Assembly: GCA_004009845.1 (NCBI GenBank)
Contig: RMBW01000075.1
Location: 92,408-156,407, forward strand
Origin: Davidsoniella eucalypti
Lineage: Eukaryota; Ascomycota; Sordariomycetes; Microascales; Ceratocystidaceae
Length of the DNA stretch: 64,000 bases
Reading direction: 5' to 3'
Part shown: one piece after another, positions 15,265 to 28,897 of the stretch
Layout: each line of letters starts with the position of its first letter
How positions within the stretch are numbered: the stretch's first letter is position 1
The notes under the pieces: model-generated
What the model saw: only the letters and a program-made list of their open reading frames with translations
What the model was told of the DNA's origin: nothing
Databases searched by the model: none
Position numbers and translations under genes: made by a program

Positions 15265-15431
15265 CGGATTTTACCTTACGCGGACCTAAACCATTAGAAC
15301 TGTCGAATAGAAACCTCTTTTCTACATCTATTTGAACATTCTTTCCTTGTTCAAGTTCTACTTCGCTCCGTCTTTTTTCTTTTTCTTTGGGCTTAAGCGT
15401 GTTGCTTTGCCAAAGCACTTCTTACATCCCA

Positions 15432-15451
15432 CCCCCCCCCCCCCCCCCCCC
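15432..15451. repeat. C20 homopolymer
   Basis: Twenty consecutive C residues on the plus strand. It is a candidate length-variable tract in the upstream region of the ABC transporter gene; its length in the assembly may be approximate. Confidence 0.9.
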
Positions 15452-15519
15452 GACTTTGTAGCTTGGTTTTTCTAGGCATTTTCCCAGGAGGTTATAAACG
15501 ATTCTCGAGTCCATACAAT

Positions 15520-15534
15520 CCAGGATAATCCTGG
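15520..15534. repeat. 15-bp near-palindrome with GATAA core
   Basis: CCAGGAT, one spacer A, then ATCCTGG. The two seven-base arms are exact complements and the centre includes GATAA, the core bound by fungal GATA factors. A regulatory role for the downstream ABC gene is inference only. Confidence 0.5.
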
Positions 15535-16195
15535 TCATAATATAGATCAATTCTGAGCAGTTGTAAGTCTAGTTCTTGTTTAAAGCTATTTTCTTCCCAT
15601 ATCTCTCACTACCTTTTTTCTTCTCTCTTCTTCCTGAGAGAGACGGTTTCCTGACCCCATCTTCACTTGTGGGACTTTACACTTCGAACCGAACATCTTG
15701 ACGTCCTATCGACACTTCCCTCTCTCTATACTTCTTATTCCGTTTAGCCTTCTGTCTTCCTCCCCAGGCTTGACATTATTCAGAACTCGAAGTCCGGTGT
15801 ATATATCATACTACCTGTTCGTTCTCGACGAACTGACTTATAGTCTTGTCTATCTAACCAACCTTCGTTTACCTTTTGTCGAGACCAAAATTCCAATTCC
15901 TGTCATAACACACTCGCTACCCGCCATTATTTTAAGCCAGTCCTATCTATTCTCATACCCACTCTGTTTTCTTCACCATCCTGTTCTCCTTGACCGTGCC
16001 AGGCTTCTTTAATTATCTACCAGGAACGAGGAGATGCTCGACATTGATTTATTCTAGTTGTACTAACGCCAGGATCACGGACAGCCGGCCTGACAACTTG
16101 TGTATCAAAACAACCCGGACACATATTCTTCTTCCCCTACTATTACGATTCACCTCTACGTAGCTCATCTATTGTGGCTACAAACATCAGCCACC

Positions 16196-19100
16196 ATGAT
16201 TACTATATCAGAATGGATGGATACTGGGAGCAGTACGCAAACGTTCTACTCCTTTGCGGTCATGGTCTCCTTCGGAATTGTTTTTCTCTTCATGAGTGTT
16301 ACCACATCAGAGAAGCCAAGTGACGAAGAAGCTTCAGTGGATAAGAACATCGAATCCTCACACTCTCCCTGGCGGTTCGATACCGGCCCAACCAGCAAAC
16401 GCGTCTTCAGTTCCATCTGCTTTTGCGTTTCGTCTACCTTTTTATTCGACTTTTGGTGGCTTATATGCCAGGCTCGTCTGATGCACGTTGACATCCTAGA
16501 ACCAAACACACCATACTGGGCTAGTAGATCTCGTCTGGTAAGTTTCATTCCGCCATGTCAATTTTCATCTCCTACTTTGACTTTTTTTTTCTAGCTGTGT
16601 GCTACAATACATGTCTTATGTTACACTGAATGTACGTAAAGCATTGCTAACATTCCGTGTTACCAATATATAGATGTATGTCTACAGCGGCCTAAGTGTC
16701 TATGCTTGGTTTGGAGCTTCACTGAAAAGTGGCGAACACGGCCCTGGAGTTGCCCATCTCGTTGCGTGGGCTATTGGATTAATAGGCGAGTGTATCATTC
16801 TGGCTAGCAGTATCATTGGCCTCGACACATGCTCTCTAGATGCTATGGGTAAACCTGAGATATGCTTCGATAGTTGGGTGCAAGGTCGAGTAATTATCGG
16901 TGGTGTCCGCGCCATGATTATTCTCGGCATGAACTGCATTCTTCTGGCTACTATTGCCCAGGCTTATCATCACAACAATGCCACACTCGCCGATAACATG
17001 TCCGACTCATCTTTTCACCTAGACTCCGATGACGTCGAAGATGACTATTGTGATGAGACGACTAATCTTCTCAAGCACAATCAACGGAAGTATAGCCGAT
17101 CTAAGCCTATCAGCTCTCGTTCCCGTGACGAAAATGCTGCGTTCTACCGCCCTAAGAAGATCCCTAAGCGTTCGTGGTTCGAATATCTTCGCTCCTACAC
17201 CGTTTTCTGGAAGTATGTCTGGCCTAAGAATAACCAATCTCTACAGGCTCGCGTACTCGTGTGCTTCATTATTCTCATCATCCAACGCATCGTAAACGTC
17301 ATGGTCCCGTGGCAGATGGGCCGTCTTATGGACTGCCTCAACGGAACAAAGGATGATTTGAAGCCTACTTCTGATGTCCTCATCTATGTACCCTGGATCC
17401 CTATTGTCATCCTGGACTTGCTCTTTATGTTCCAGGGCTCGGCTGGCATCCTTGGAGCTCTACGTCAGCTTCTATGGATTGATGTGTCCCAGTTCTCCTA
17501 CAAGGGCATCGAAACGGCCGCCTTTAGCCACGTCCATAGCCTAAGTTTGGATTTCCACCTGGGCAAAAAGACGGGAGAGGTGTTATCGGCACTGAACAAG
17601 GGCGCCTCAATCAACAACTTCCTGGAACAAGTCACATTCAACTTTATCCCAATGCTCTTCGATCTATTCATTGGGGTTTACTTTTTCTGCACCGCCTTCG
17701 ATGGCCTCTACGGCACCATTGTATGTGTCAACACTGTGTGGTATGTGTGGCTTAGCATAAAAATGTCACGTGCTCGTGCCGACCAGCGCCGCGAAATGAC
17801 CAACGCCGACCGCGAGGAGGAGGCTGTAAAGAACGACTCGATCACTAGCTATGAGACGGTCAAGTATTTCAATGCCGAGAAATTCGAATTCAAGCGCTAC
17901 GAGGATGCCATTGACCGTTTTCAGACAGCGGAGAAGGGCCTCAACTATGAGACTAGCAAGATGACATTTATCCAGGCCGTTGTTTTCAGCGGCGGCTTGA
18001 GCTTAATCGTTGCCGTTGGCTACTGGCAGCTTGCCCACGGTACCATCACAGGTGGTCAATTTGTGACACTGCTTTCATACATGCTGCAACTACAGAACCC
18101 ACTAAACTTCTTCAACCAGTTCTACCGTACCATGCAGCAAGCATTGATATCGGGTGAGCGTCTTCTTGAGTTGTTTAATTTCGTGCCCACAGTTGTCGAC
18201 AGCCGCAATGCTCAGGAGCTCAAAGAGTGCAATGGTCATATCACCTGGGACAATGTTGAGTTTTCATATGCCGACAAGACGACCGCCCTGAAGAATCTCA
18301 GCTTTGACTGCCCACCTGGAACCACCACGGCTTTTGTTGGTGAATCTGGCGGCGGCAAATCTACCGTGTTCCGTTTGATGTTCCGCTACTACAACTCGTC
18401 TAGCGGCAAGATCTCTATCGATGGCCAAGACATGAAAGACCTCACTATCGACTCAGTTCGTAGTCACATCGGCGTTGTGCCCCAGGAGACGATTCTATTC
18501 AACGAGTCTCTGATGTTCAACCTCAAGTATGCCAACCCGAAAGCCACTGAGCAAGACGTCTACGCTGCCTGCCGGGCTGCTAAGATTCATGACAAGATCA
18601 TGACATTCCCCGAGAGATATGAGACCAAGGTTGGTGAGCGTGGCATGCGCTTGAGTGGCGGTGAAAAGCAGCGAGTTGCTATTGCCCGTACTATCCTCAA
18701 GAACCCTCGTGTAATACTCCTGGACGAAGCGACATCCGCCCTAGATACCCACACTGAACAGCAGATCCAAACTGAACTGGCTGCCTTGGGCATTGGACGC
18801 ACCCTCATGGTCATTGCGTAAGTTGTTTACTACCCGTTGAAACGTTTATTAGAAATAGGCACTAACACCAGGCCCTTTTACTAGCCACCGACTCTCCACT
18901 ATCACCCACGCTGACCAGATTATCGTGCTGCACAAGGGTGAAGTTGTGGAGAAAGGAACCCACGACGAGCTGATTGCTAAGCGTGGCATGTATGCATCCA
19001 TGTGGGAGCGTCAGATCCAAGCCGAGAAAGCGGCCGAGAACTCACGTAATGCCCTGTGCAGGGAGCGTATGCTTCGCCGGCGCCAATCGTCTCGCGGCAA

Positions 19101-19317
19101 TACCGGTGAGGGAGATGGTGATGCCGACACAGAGAACTCAGACGGCGACCTGCATGACTCGCCGCCATCTTCTCCCGAAATGAGCGGCTTCAGCAAAGAC
19201 CACCGCCGCGACATGGATATCAAACCGCTGGCTGTTTCGACCGGCTACGAGACTCCGCCTAGTGATGGAGAGTCTAGTGACCGCACCCTCATAGGCGAAT
19301 CATCAAACCATGTCTGA
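16196..19317 (+). CDS. hmt1: Vacuolar half-size ABC transporter, HMT1/ABCB6 type
   Basis: Exports thiol-metal or glutathione-type conjugates into the vacuole in characterised relatives such as fission yeast Hmt1; the substrate here is inferred. Exons read as 16196-16537, 16674-18817 and 18885-19317, giving about 972 aa. N-terminal hydrophobic segments (about residues 17-37 and 70-92) and further helices before residue 200 are followed by an ABC transmembrane domain and one nucleotide-binding domain. Walker A GESGGGKST is at about 670-678, the Q-loop is VVPQE, signature LSGGEKQR starts at about 774, and Walker B VILLDE is at about 794-799. The H-loop IAHRLST is formed exactly across the 67-nt second intron (18818-18884), which fixes that junction. 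The C-terminal tail is Ser/Asp-rich. The start ATG has a CCACC context. The first intron is drawn as 16538-16673 (phase 0); a two-intron reading is possible. Confidence 0.9.
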
Positions 19318-22300
19318 GCGTCATATTTTTTTTTTCCTTCTTTACGCCCATTTTTGAGCTTCCTTTGCATCTTATCTTTACGTTTTCTTTTTTTTTTGGT
19401 TTTCTTTTCATGAAAAATTTCTGCCTGGATGGCTTCTTGCTCTTTGTCGATATCAATTTTTTGAGCTTATACACAATCACAGAGTGATGTACTCTCCAAC
19501 AACAAACCACCCCCACATCTTGATCTGATACCCAGTTTCAGACTACCCAGCTCTGTTCAGCATCTCTTCGCCACACGCCCCCCTTCTGTTTATAGTACAC
19601 CTAGTACTTTATATTTCTCTTAGTTTGTTTCTCGTCTTTCGTCGCCTGTCTTTAACACAGACCTCTTCTCCCATCACCATCGCCATCCTACGCCTTTGCC
19701 ACACCTACTTTTTTCGCTTTTGTGTGTGTGATTTCATGCGTTTCTCGGCCGAAGACATGCGCTACTAATTGCTAGCCATACAACCTGAACTAGCTACATA
19801 CGTACATACATGTAAAGTCACGCAAGACGAGCTCTCGTGGTCCGTGTTGTCATTGTGCTTATGTTGATTTTTTTTCTTTTGAAAGAACAATGCACGAAGG
19901 AAATACCGTGTGAGCGGATGCTTCATTTCACACTTTTGTGAATGCACATCAAGGCTTAGTCCTCGAGATCTTTGAAACTTCAGTATCCAACAATACCTTC
20001 ACATTTCTCCCTTTGCTCTTTTCTCTATCTTTCTTCTCTTTTAACTATCATCATCAATCTCATCATTTGTCCACTATCATTATCATTACATCCCTGGCCT
20101 ATTATGATATCTATTCTCTTGCCCCCCCAACAAATTATTTCTTGCTCACAAGGCCAGGGCACACATATTTCTATGAATTTATGAAACGGCGATTATTATT
20201 TTATATATATAGATATATATATCTCTTTTTTTTATGTATGCCTTCTTTTAATTTCTATGGACAACTAATCGCAAATGCTTTTACGTAAATAATGACTATT
20301 CTTTTTCCTCATCACTACTTTATCGTTATTTCGATATCTTCTCCCCTTTTCATTCAACAAATCAAGTTGAGTCCATCGCTACTATTGTTTATTTTCTGAG
20401 CAATTTGACATTTCGAGGTTTCGATTTTATGCAGCTATTTTCTTTTTTTCTTCCTTTGCTCACATCAACTTCTATTCGCTCCATGTTTTCATAGTCAAAT
20501 ATTATTCTTGTTCCTTCATCACAATAAATGTACCATAAAAATCAAAAGTTATACAGTATGGTGGTCACTTGGTGGAATATTTTTGCCCTAGTGTCATTAT
20601 ATATGTTGTGTATATCCCTGTTTAATCGATCTCGACACAAAAGCCCATGTCTTCTATCAGTACATATAATATATCTGCATACATACATATATATACTACT
20701 TGCTTTTACACATCATTCTGTAATCTGTCTGTATGACGTATGTGAAAATGTGACCTAGGCTATGCTGTATCGTGCAATATTGAAACACTGAATATTATCT
20801 GTGACTGTACGTATAATTTTGTGTAGTGGCTTCCACCTTTTTCTGTGTTTAGATATTAACCCATACAGATAATAGTACAGATATCAACTCGTGATCATTA
20901 TTTTCGCTCCTGGCCCGGGCGCTAGACAAAAATCTTGTGTATAAAGTCCTTAACCATGGATGGATGGAGAATGGGGGGTTTCCTATCGTGGTTTTTGCCA
21001 TCTTCTGTTCTTGTTCGTCATCCATCAAGAGAAGGACTGAGGGAATGGCGCTATTGGATGTGCTATGATTTGAGTTTAAGGATCATGGGTTTTGCTTTTC
21101 ATGGAGATTATTGCTAAGCAGAACCTAACAGCAAGGAATAGGGATATAGAGAAGAAAAAAAAAAGAAATATATAAAACTTGTAGGTCACAGGCAGGTTTT
21201 ACCCCGAACTTTCCTCGAGCTGCTGGAACCATAGAGTGACATTCCAGCCAGAATACACAATCGTAATGTTAAGATAATGCCTTAAATGGAAGATCATCAG
21301 TCTTGAATTTGAAGGAGCTCGAAGGGAAAAGGTAGACGATAGAAACTTCTAGTTCGAAGAAATGATGTCATGCCACTATTCGTGGCTTTTTTCGCGAATA
21401 TGATGGCAAAAACAAAAAAGAATGGTAATGTATGAAGATAGAATATGACCTACATAATCGCGGCTCTAACGATGGTCAGGCTCTAATATTTCGTCAAAAA
21501 ATGATACATCACCGGACGATTAGCCCTGCCGCAAGCGTCTCTTTAGAAGTGTTACGGCGCGGTTATTATAGGGTACTTCGCGTAGATATCTCAATGTTTT
21601 AGAGGCATAAGGCGCTGTAATCACCAACTCTAATATTCTACAGTAAAATATCGTACGTGCATATATAAGTGTACCAAAGACAGCAAAGCAGCAACGCATG
21701 ACTTGGCTAGTGAACGGGTATTATAGCCCATTGACTAGGCCAGCGGCGATTCCCGTACCCTAAGATGCTGCGATAGCAAACAAAGAAAGAAGCCCACGAT
21801 CGGACTCGAGATCTGGCCGACAGAGACAATGTTACATGCAGTTTTCCGGAGTGGTTCTATCTACTACCCAACGAGCTGTACTATGCTTGTACTATACATT
21901 TCTGTGCCAATCGCATATCTGTGTTATTCATGTTCATGCATATACACATAAATATATGTATGTATATACGTCGCATTAGTAGTAGCAACAAGTAGTAGAA
22001 ACAGGGAAGTTCGGATAGATGCTCGGAGGAGCATTACTCTATCACCAATGCCTTTTCATTGAATGCCACTGCGACTATTGGCTCCTCGAGTGGTTGTGTG
22101 TGGGCATAAGTGGCAAAAACGAAGCAAGAAATACACGAGTCCGCTGAGGCTTTGTGAGTATGAATATCGTCATAGTTCATGGGCACTATCCACACGTAGA
22201 AAGATGGGAAGGATAAGTAGGCTATGGACAATTAGAACACGGAACAATAGTTCTTTGTGGCGTTTTTGTGTGGTTATAACTGGTGTATACGTATATGTAC

Positions 22301-24880
22301 GTGCAACTAGACGTCGTCTAGATAGGTCTTGATGACTACAGAGCTTTATGACACGTCATATGTTTTTTTCTACGTTCTCTACTTTTCCTTTGCCCCCCGG
22401 ATTGACCAAAGTGGTAATATCAATGGTAGCAATGGATACATAATACTATACAGATATAAACAACTATATAGGTTAAGAATTATATATATATGGGCGTGTA
22501 ATACAAATCAGCGAGCTGCAGGAGATGGACTCGGCCGTATTAAGCTAATAAATAAAAAGGCTAACTAAACACCATCATGACAAGTCAAGTTGATGCTTTC
22601 TATAGTCTTTAGAGAACTTATTCTTTTTCATTATTGAGTACGGGGGCGTGTCTTTATATATGTCGTCAAGTTGAAGGAAACTAATATTTCTTTCCTTGAA
22701 TACCCTTCTTTACTAATCATGCTATTCTACATTGTATAGAGGCTCTGAAGTACAGGGGACCTCGTAGTTGACATGTATCAGCACAGCACATCAGCTGGCG
22801 CCCAGATGGATAAGCTAGTGGGCGCTAACCTAGCGCTAGGATAAGTACAAAGGGTCTAGATTTCTGTACAGGTCGTGATATTGCCGCCCACTATAGGCCT
22901 AGAGAAAAGAAGAAGAAAAGAAAATAGACCAATCTTTCTCTTTGATATTCTTTTTTTGCAAATAACCTTGAACCCTGGCTTCGAGTGTTTAGACGGCAAA
23001 ATCGTTTCAAATCCGATTGTTCTAGTCCTTATCTAAACTCTTTTTATTTTATTTTTATTTTTATTTTTACCTATCCTTCGTTTCTTTAGCAGCAACAACC
23101 AGCACAAGAAGAAGGAAATACATACATAGCTGTATGACGACGCTCAGGCACTCAATCGGCCGGAGGCAGTGTAGTTACAGTGGAAGAACTACATATCCAA
23201 GTCGTAGTGACGGCATTTCCAGTGCTGCTTTCAGCAGTATCTCCGCTTTTGACCCGACATGATATGCCCTGTTACAGCACCAGCAAGGTTCGATTCTCTT
23301 TCCAGCGTCAGTGTTTCTGCCGTTGATGTTCCGTCGACCAACTATACATATACATATCTATGTATAGTTGTATGTATAGTTGAAGTTCTAGGTGCCATGC
23401 CTCTCGTAGATTCTATGGCCGTTCTAACACCGCCATTATGTTCAGGCCTAGCGTTTGCTGTACAGGTACAGTGTCCCAGATGACTGATTCTAGCAACTAT
23501 ATCTGTACCATAACTTACTTGTATGACACAGAGCAGCATTCCAGGGCCAGCGTTCCAGCCTTTTTGTGGTTCTCCTAACAAGCTATGCTGGTTCCGGGCT
23601 CATCCCCTTATCTATCGTAACAGCACATTGCTTCTGGGGGTCACAGGATCAATTGTTGGTTCTCTCCTCCGTTGCTTTGCCCAGCTGAATACAATAATTT
23701 ACAGAATGAGATGAGAATGCTAATTATCTATGATGCCAACATTCTGCCCAGGAGAGATTGGAAGTGTCGGTACTAGTGATGGAGGTACAGATGTGCCTGT
23801 ACACAAGCTCAGGGGATGAATGTACCATCAATACATCCAGAGCAAGCAAAAGGATTGTTCCGAGTATGCGTTATATAGTTGTATACTAATACGTGTATAT
23901 ATGTATAGTTGTACATAAAACATTTAGGTAGTAGCAATAGTGAACACCTATGTATTGTACACAAGTATGCGTACTACCTACTCGTTATGTACCCGTAGCC
24001 ACTACCTTGAATGCATCTGTCTGCAACAGGCATGGCATTGACAATTCTCGGGAAGAAGGGGCATTCAGCCGGTAACTGTAGTATTCGAGTCCAAGTACGA
24101 TACGATGCAGTGTAGTGATATGAGTACACAATGCCGTCAGTCATCAACCATCAGCCCCCCCCCCCGGAGCTGAGACACTACTATGGGCTGTCGCAGGGGC
24201 AATGGGTACAGCAAATACAATATATTGACATAAAGACATGTATGTAGCATGTAGAGACAGACGCCTGCTTCTATGGACTGGCCTATAGCTACTCTCTCAT
24301 CGTATGATGTTTGGCTTATACATAGCTTCAGTAGAGACAGTATTAGTTGTGCATTGCTTAGCAGTGGCGCTGATGATGGCAAACAGTAAATAGCCACTTC
24401 TATTGCCCGGCATGCGCCACCGGTCGGTAGATGAAGAGCATGACTGTGAGCTATATTCTATTCGATACGATCTTGTTTGTTTGCCTTTAGCGGGCTGGAC
24501 TGCTAGTCGTCGCATCATGTGCGACCACCCAAATTCAATCCGGAGACGTCGGCCTAGCCATCTAGTGCTATTTTCACTACTGTACGTCTTTCATCCCGGA
24601 TGAGCGGGCATTGTCACTGGCACATCAGCCAGGTCAAGAGACTAGGGTCGAGGGCAAACATTCGTCTCGTTCCAGCCCACCCCCCCTTTCTCTAGTTGTA
24701 TAACTATGTGTCTCTAAGAAGGCCCAAGGGAGTGCAATCCATGATCACAGTCTTGTCTCTGCTTCCTTGATCACGCTCACTGGTGCGGAAAGACAGTTCC
24801 GGTGACGAGAAAGTATGCCAGCGATTGTATGTAGGTATACGGCTTTGCTCTATCGTCCCAATGGCTCTGGAATATGCCTG

Positions 24881-24910
24881 TCTGTTTGTCTGTTTGTTTG
24901 TTTGTTTGTT
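24881..24910. repeat. TGTT tetranucleotide microsatellite
   Basis: Imperfect tandem TGTT/TGTC units on the plus strand, about seven copies. Confidence 0.8.
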
Positions 24911-25761
24911 CGTAGGTGTACGTCGGTCTACGATGCATCCTGTAAGCACTAGAATGCGACCATCTAGAGATAAACTCCTACTATTACCGCTCCAAGCAAG
25001 AAGAACCTGTCTGTAATGCACATTCCCTGCTCGCCTAATAGGCCTACTGCATATTATGTAAGAGAAGGTGAGGAGTGATGCATCTTTATTCGGTCAGTTC
25101 TATAGAAATCTATACAGATATGTAGCTATGCCTGCTTTTGGCACTGTTAATTAACCATGCAGTCTAGAGCTATATTTCCAATATCAATATTGTGTATGTA
25201 CTAAATAGTCGTTATACTAGTACGCTTATATAGCATAGTGACGACTTGTTTGTTTTTGTTGCTAGTCTTGCTTAGTCCCGGCCGAAAGAAAAAAAGAAAA
25301 GAAAAGCAAACAAGTAAGACGCAGATCCCAAGACATCAGTTAGCCAGCTAGTCTAGCAGAATGTGATTCTAGACCGTCGACTGCACTACCCGGTGAACCA
25401 GGCAGACCAAAGGAAGAATAGCGCCCCAAAGTTGGACACTACTCGATTAATCCCTACTTAGCTTCGATAGCAATAATCTGGAGGCCTTTTCTTCCTCCAT
25501 CCAATATGTAGCCTCGAAAATGGCGAAGACAGCGCCACTTGGCCTGTCTATTTTGCTATGCAGGATGATTTGGGATCAAAAATGTATACATCTTGCTTCT
25601 TAATATGTGAACTGTCCCACTATGGCTACCACAAACCACAGGCTTTGCTTTGGCTGATACGGACACTACAGCTCTCTCACGGCCTACCCAGCTGACTAAC
25701 ATTCGAGTTTCGTTCTGATTGCCCGTCCCACATCGTTGTTGAGCGCACAAGAGCCAATCCA

Positions 25762-25789
25762 TTGTATATTGTATATTGTATATTGTATA
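25762..25789. repeat. TTGTATA heptamer, four tandem copies
   Basis: Four exact head-to-tail copies of TTGTATA followed by related TATGTATG sequence. Confidence 0.9.
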
Positions 25790-28112
25790 TTATGTATGTA
25801 TGTACATATATGTATGCAGACTCCACTGCTGCTACTACCCTGTGCTTAGTAAGGTTATATGTAGGCCGTGGTATCTGTCGAGCTATCTTGTGCCATAATA
25901 CGAGACGTAAGACTATAGTATAGCCATAGCGGCTACTGTAATCGTTTTATTTGCCTTGACTAGGGGCCGTATCTTGCATATCCGGACCTCGCAATGGTTC
26001 GCTACACCTCCGGATAGCAAATCGCCCTCTCTCGTACATATGTAGTAGCTATGGCCAGATATAGCCATTCCCCCTCTTCTTCTTCTGGTGCTAGTACGAC
26101 AACACCAGGTAAGCAAGCCCTGCTTCTCGTTCGATGGCATATTTCCTCAATCGCTTAGAGCTATAGGCTGTCCCACTTGTTGATCTGGCCCCCCGCCCTT
26201 GACCTTTGACCACACTTTCCTCATCAAAGCCGGTGCTCTATCAAATGATATCAGGATATGCGTTTTAGTTGGCCTCCCACTTCCGTTTGTCCCAAGCCCC
26301 ATCGGTGCCAGCCAATCCACGCTGAAACAGCTTCCGTACTCTAGAAGTCAGCGCAAGAAACAGATAGTGCAAGATCATGTCCACTCCTACTCCCGCATCT
26401 CCATGCATCTAAATCTCGAGCCGAGAGCGAGACCGCATGTTCTCCTCATTCACTGTAACACCGCCTTCGTCCAACAAGTTACTGGTGCTACTTCATGGTA
26501 TGGTAGTAGTATCCTTCTCGATCTATCAGCCTATCACCGTGTAGGCCTGCTTCTGTCAGCTTCTCGATCTATCTCCCCCCCCCCTCCCTCTTCTGTATCG
26601 CTCTCTCGCTTGTTCGCCAGGAACCTCTTCTTTTTTACTAGCCTGTATTGACCACGCTTAGTCAGGGCCTAGGCCTCGCTAGCCTGCTCTATCAATGCAG
26701 GCTCGGCACCATATTTCGTAACTGACAATACTCTACCAATGAGATTGAAGAAGAGCGAAGTCAACATTAGTGTCATTCAGGTTACTACTTCGCCGGGACG
26801 AAGCCTCTCGTTTAGTGTATCTCACGCAACATGCCGGATATCACGGTTGGCATATCGGGAACAGAACTACCGCTACCTTTTGCATCGTGATTGGAAGGCC
26901 TTCTATAATCTCACCTGAATCCAGGTGACTCTCGGTCTGGGTCCTTGGCTCGTGGTCTTCTATCTCGTGTCCATCAAAGATACACACTCCCTCGCGCCCG
27001 TTTGAGTAACACTTGTTGAGATCAGCGGCCTATCATGCTAATCCAATACTTTCTACACACAGACATCGGTATGAGAGTATGTACATGTAAGCACACTAAG
27101 AGAACCGAATGCCAGTACAACGCGAGCTTACAGAGCCTAGTCCGTATCGGCTACGGCTATACAAATATACTTTCCCTTCATACACGCCCCTCCTTTCATC
27201 AGCTGAGCGTCCCGTGCCTAGTCCGTTCCAGTTAACCTACCTGTCGGTCATGCCTACACCGTTTGTCGTGCTGGCACTCCACAATGTACTCCTCTCCCCC
27301 TCTTCATGTGCCAAGCTATACCTCGGGCTAGTAGGAGCGCGGTTGAATGTTCGATCTTTCTGGGTCGGCTTGCCTGATATTGCGTCCGCCCTGTGCAATG
27401 CCGCCGCTTTCAGTACCAAATATTGCTATCTGCATGCCATTGCGATCACGTGATATGTATGTGCCAACCTCATCTCAATTAGATACGAAACGATACAGTT
27501 GGACCAATGTACATGATTTATCTTTGCCGACGTCAGTTGCATACTTGATGAGGAGGAAACTCTCGTGATAGCCAAAGCGGAATATCTCCACATATCCGGT
27601 TCATGCAACGCTACATCTGATTTAACATCCTATCAGATCGCTCGTAGACATAGGGAGGAGCCATCCTATATTGTTTATAATCGGTTACCGTAACGAAAAC
27701 AAAGCATCCCAAAGCCACTCCGAGGGAATGGGGCTATATATATATATATACGGCGATCAGATCGCCCATCCATTGGCAAGTAATGGAAAGATTCATGACG
27801 TTCATATATTTATAGCTAGTCAGTGATCCACTAGTACGTATCGTGAGTATTTGTTTCCATAAATGTTGAGTACGATTTTGTGTCCCTTGGAGATACCACG
27901 ATCAGTACGAGTGCTTTTTCAAGCCCATAGCATTAAGTAATTATTATATCAAGCATTAACTTTTAGACAGATCACTGAGATGACGACATATTATCTTAAA
28001 AATCCATTGTTGTGAGTTTTTCTTTAAATAAAATCTGTCTAATTAACAGACATAGCCACAACAACTTCTTTATCGCATCAGTGTGCAGGTTGTATTTTCA
28101 CAGCAGCAGTTA

Positions 28113-28133
28113 GGGTTAATCGAAATTTAACCC
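28113..28133. repeat. Short inverted repeat GGGTTAA/TTAACCC
   Basis: Seven-base arms 28113-28119 and 28127-28133 separated by seven bases, about 770 bp upstream of the Sus1-like gene. It could be a dimeric factor site; chance cannot be excluded. Confidence 0.5.
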
Positions 28134-28170
28134 ACATGCCTGAGCCCAGCAGCTGGCGGCACTCGTGATC

Positions 28171-28225
28171 AGATGGCATCAACGTCATCGCGTCATGGGC
28201 GGCGCAGCCTTGCGCGATGCCATCT
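28171..28225. repeat. 10-bp inverted repeat around a GC-rich loop
   Basis: AGATGGCATC (28171-28180) pairs perfectly with GATGCCATCT (28216-28225). The 35-nt loop is GC-rich and can fold further through GCGC segments. It forms a GC island in AT-rich DNA about 670 bp upstream of the Sus1-like gene. Confidence 0.7.
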
Positions 28226-28897
28226 AAACCGATAGCCTTGTGCAACATAATAAAGTGCCCGTAGCATGAGATTTCTAGTATATTTTAGATTTTGGCAGAT
28301 GCACCTATCCGCCTCAGTAACTCAATGGTGGTGTGAGTTTTGCTTAAATTTATATTCTTTTTTTTTTTTTTTTTAGTTGATGCTTCAGATTTCATACTAT
28401 ACAACATCAAAATTGGACTTTTATACCACCAAATTAACATCGTAATTCTTGACATTCGCATAATAATGTGATACTTTGCTTAAAACCGGTACTTACATTC
28501 TATAAATCGTATATCTTCACAACAAGAGAAGGGTCCAACTCGACTTTGCTTTAGAGGCAGTCTAGCTAAACGCCAATTACACCGACATATAGACTTGCAA
28601 AATCTGAATAGGCTACAGAGTCCCTCCACCTCTTGAATTGTACATCGACCTGGGCGCAAACCAAGCTACTAGCCTGTCGCAAAAAAAAACCCCCCAAGAT
28701 ACACACCAACAACATATTATTATTTACCTCTTTTATTGCGACACAGGTCTTTCTTCACTCGATATACGGTCCTAAGCCAACCCCAAATATAAATTCCACT
28801 AATACTGCACATTCTCAAATCGACACAACTTCATTTTCAACGAGCGCCCCGAATTATATATTACCAGAACTAGTCCGACTAGTCCGTCATTGCAACA

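Larger units (their letters stand above)
14001..16195 (+). promoter_or_regulatory. Upstream region and pyrimidine-rich leader of the ABC transporter gene
   Basis: From about 15.4 to 16.1 kb the plus strand is strongly C/T-rich, as is common around fungal promoters and leaders; the open frames here (for example 15698-16012) arise because such sequence lacks stops. A C20 run at 15432-15451 sits in it. The start ATG at 16196 is preceded by CCACC, a strong Kozak-like context. No TATA element could be assigned with confidence. Confidence 0.45.
19318..28897. other. 9.6-kb gene-poor interval
   Basis: Starts with the T/C-rich 3' flank of the ABC transporter gene. No frame shows a recognisable domain; the longest, a 150-codon frame at 26199-26651, is Ser/Pro/Leu-rich and unlike a protein family. 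Simple repeats occur at 23043-23068 (T-rich with A every sixth base), 24881-24910, 25762-25789 and 27735-27750. The segment from about 26.0 to 27.5 kb is richer in G+C than its surroundings without being coding. Confidence 0.55.

Noticed and set aside
15698..16012. 104-codon frame before the ABC transporter
   Set aside because: Pyrimidine-rich leader sequence lacking stops by composition.
23270..23310. B-box-like GGTTCGATTCT as a tRNA gene
   Set aside because: No A box at the right distance and no cloverleaf stems.
26199..26651. 150-codon plus frame
   Set aside because: Low-complexity Ser/Pro/Leu end and no family likeness; lies in non-coding G+C-richer sequence.
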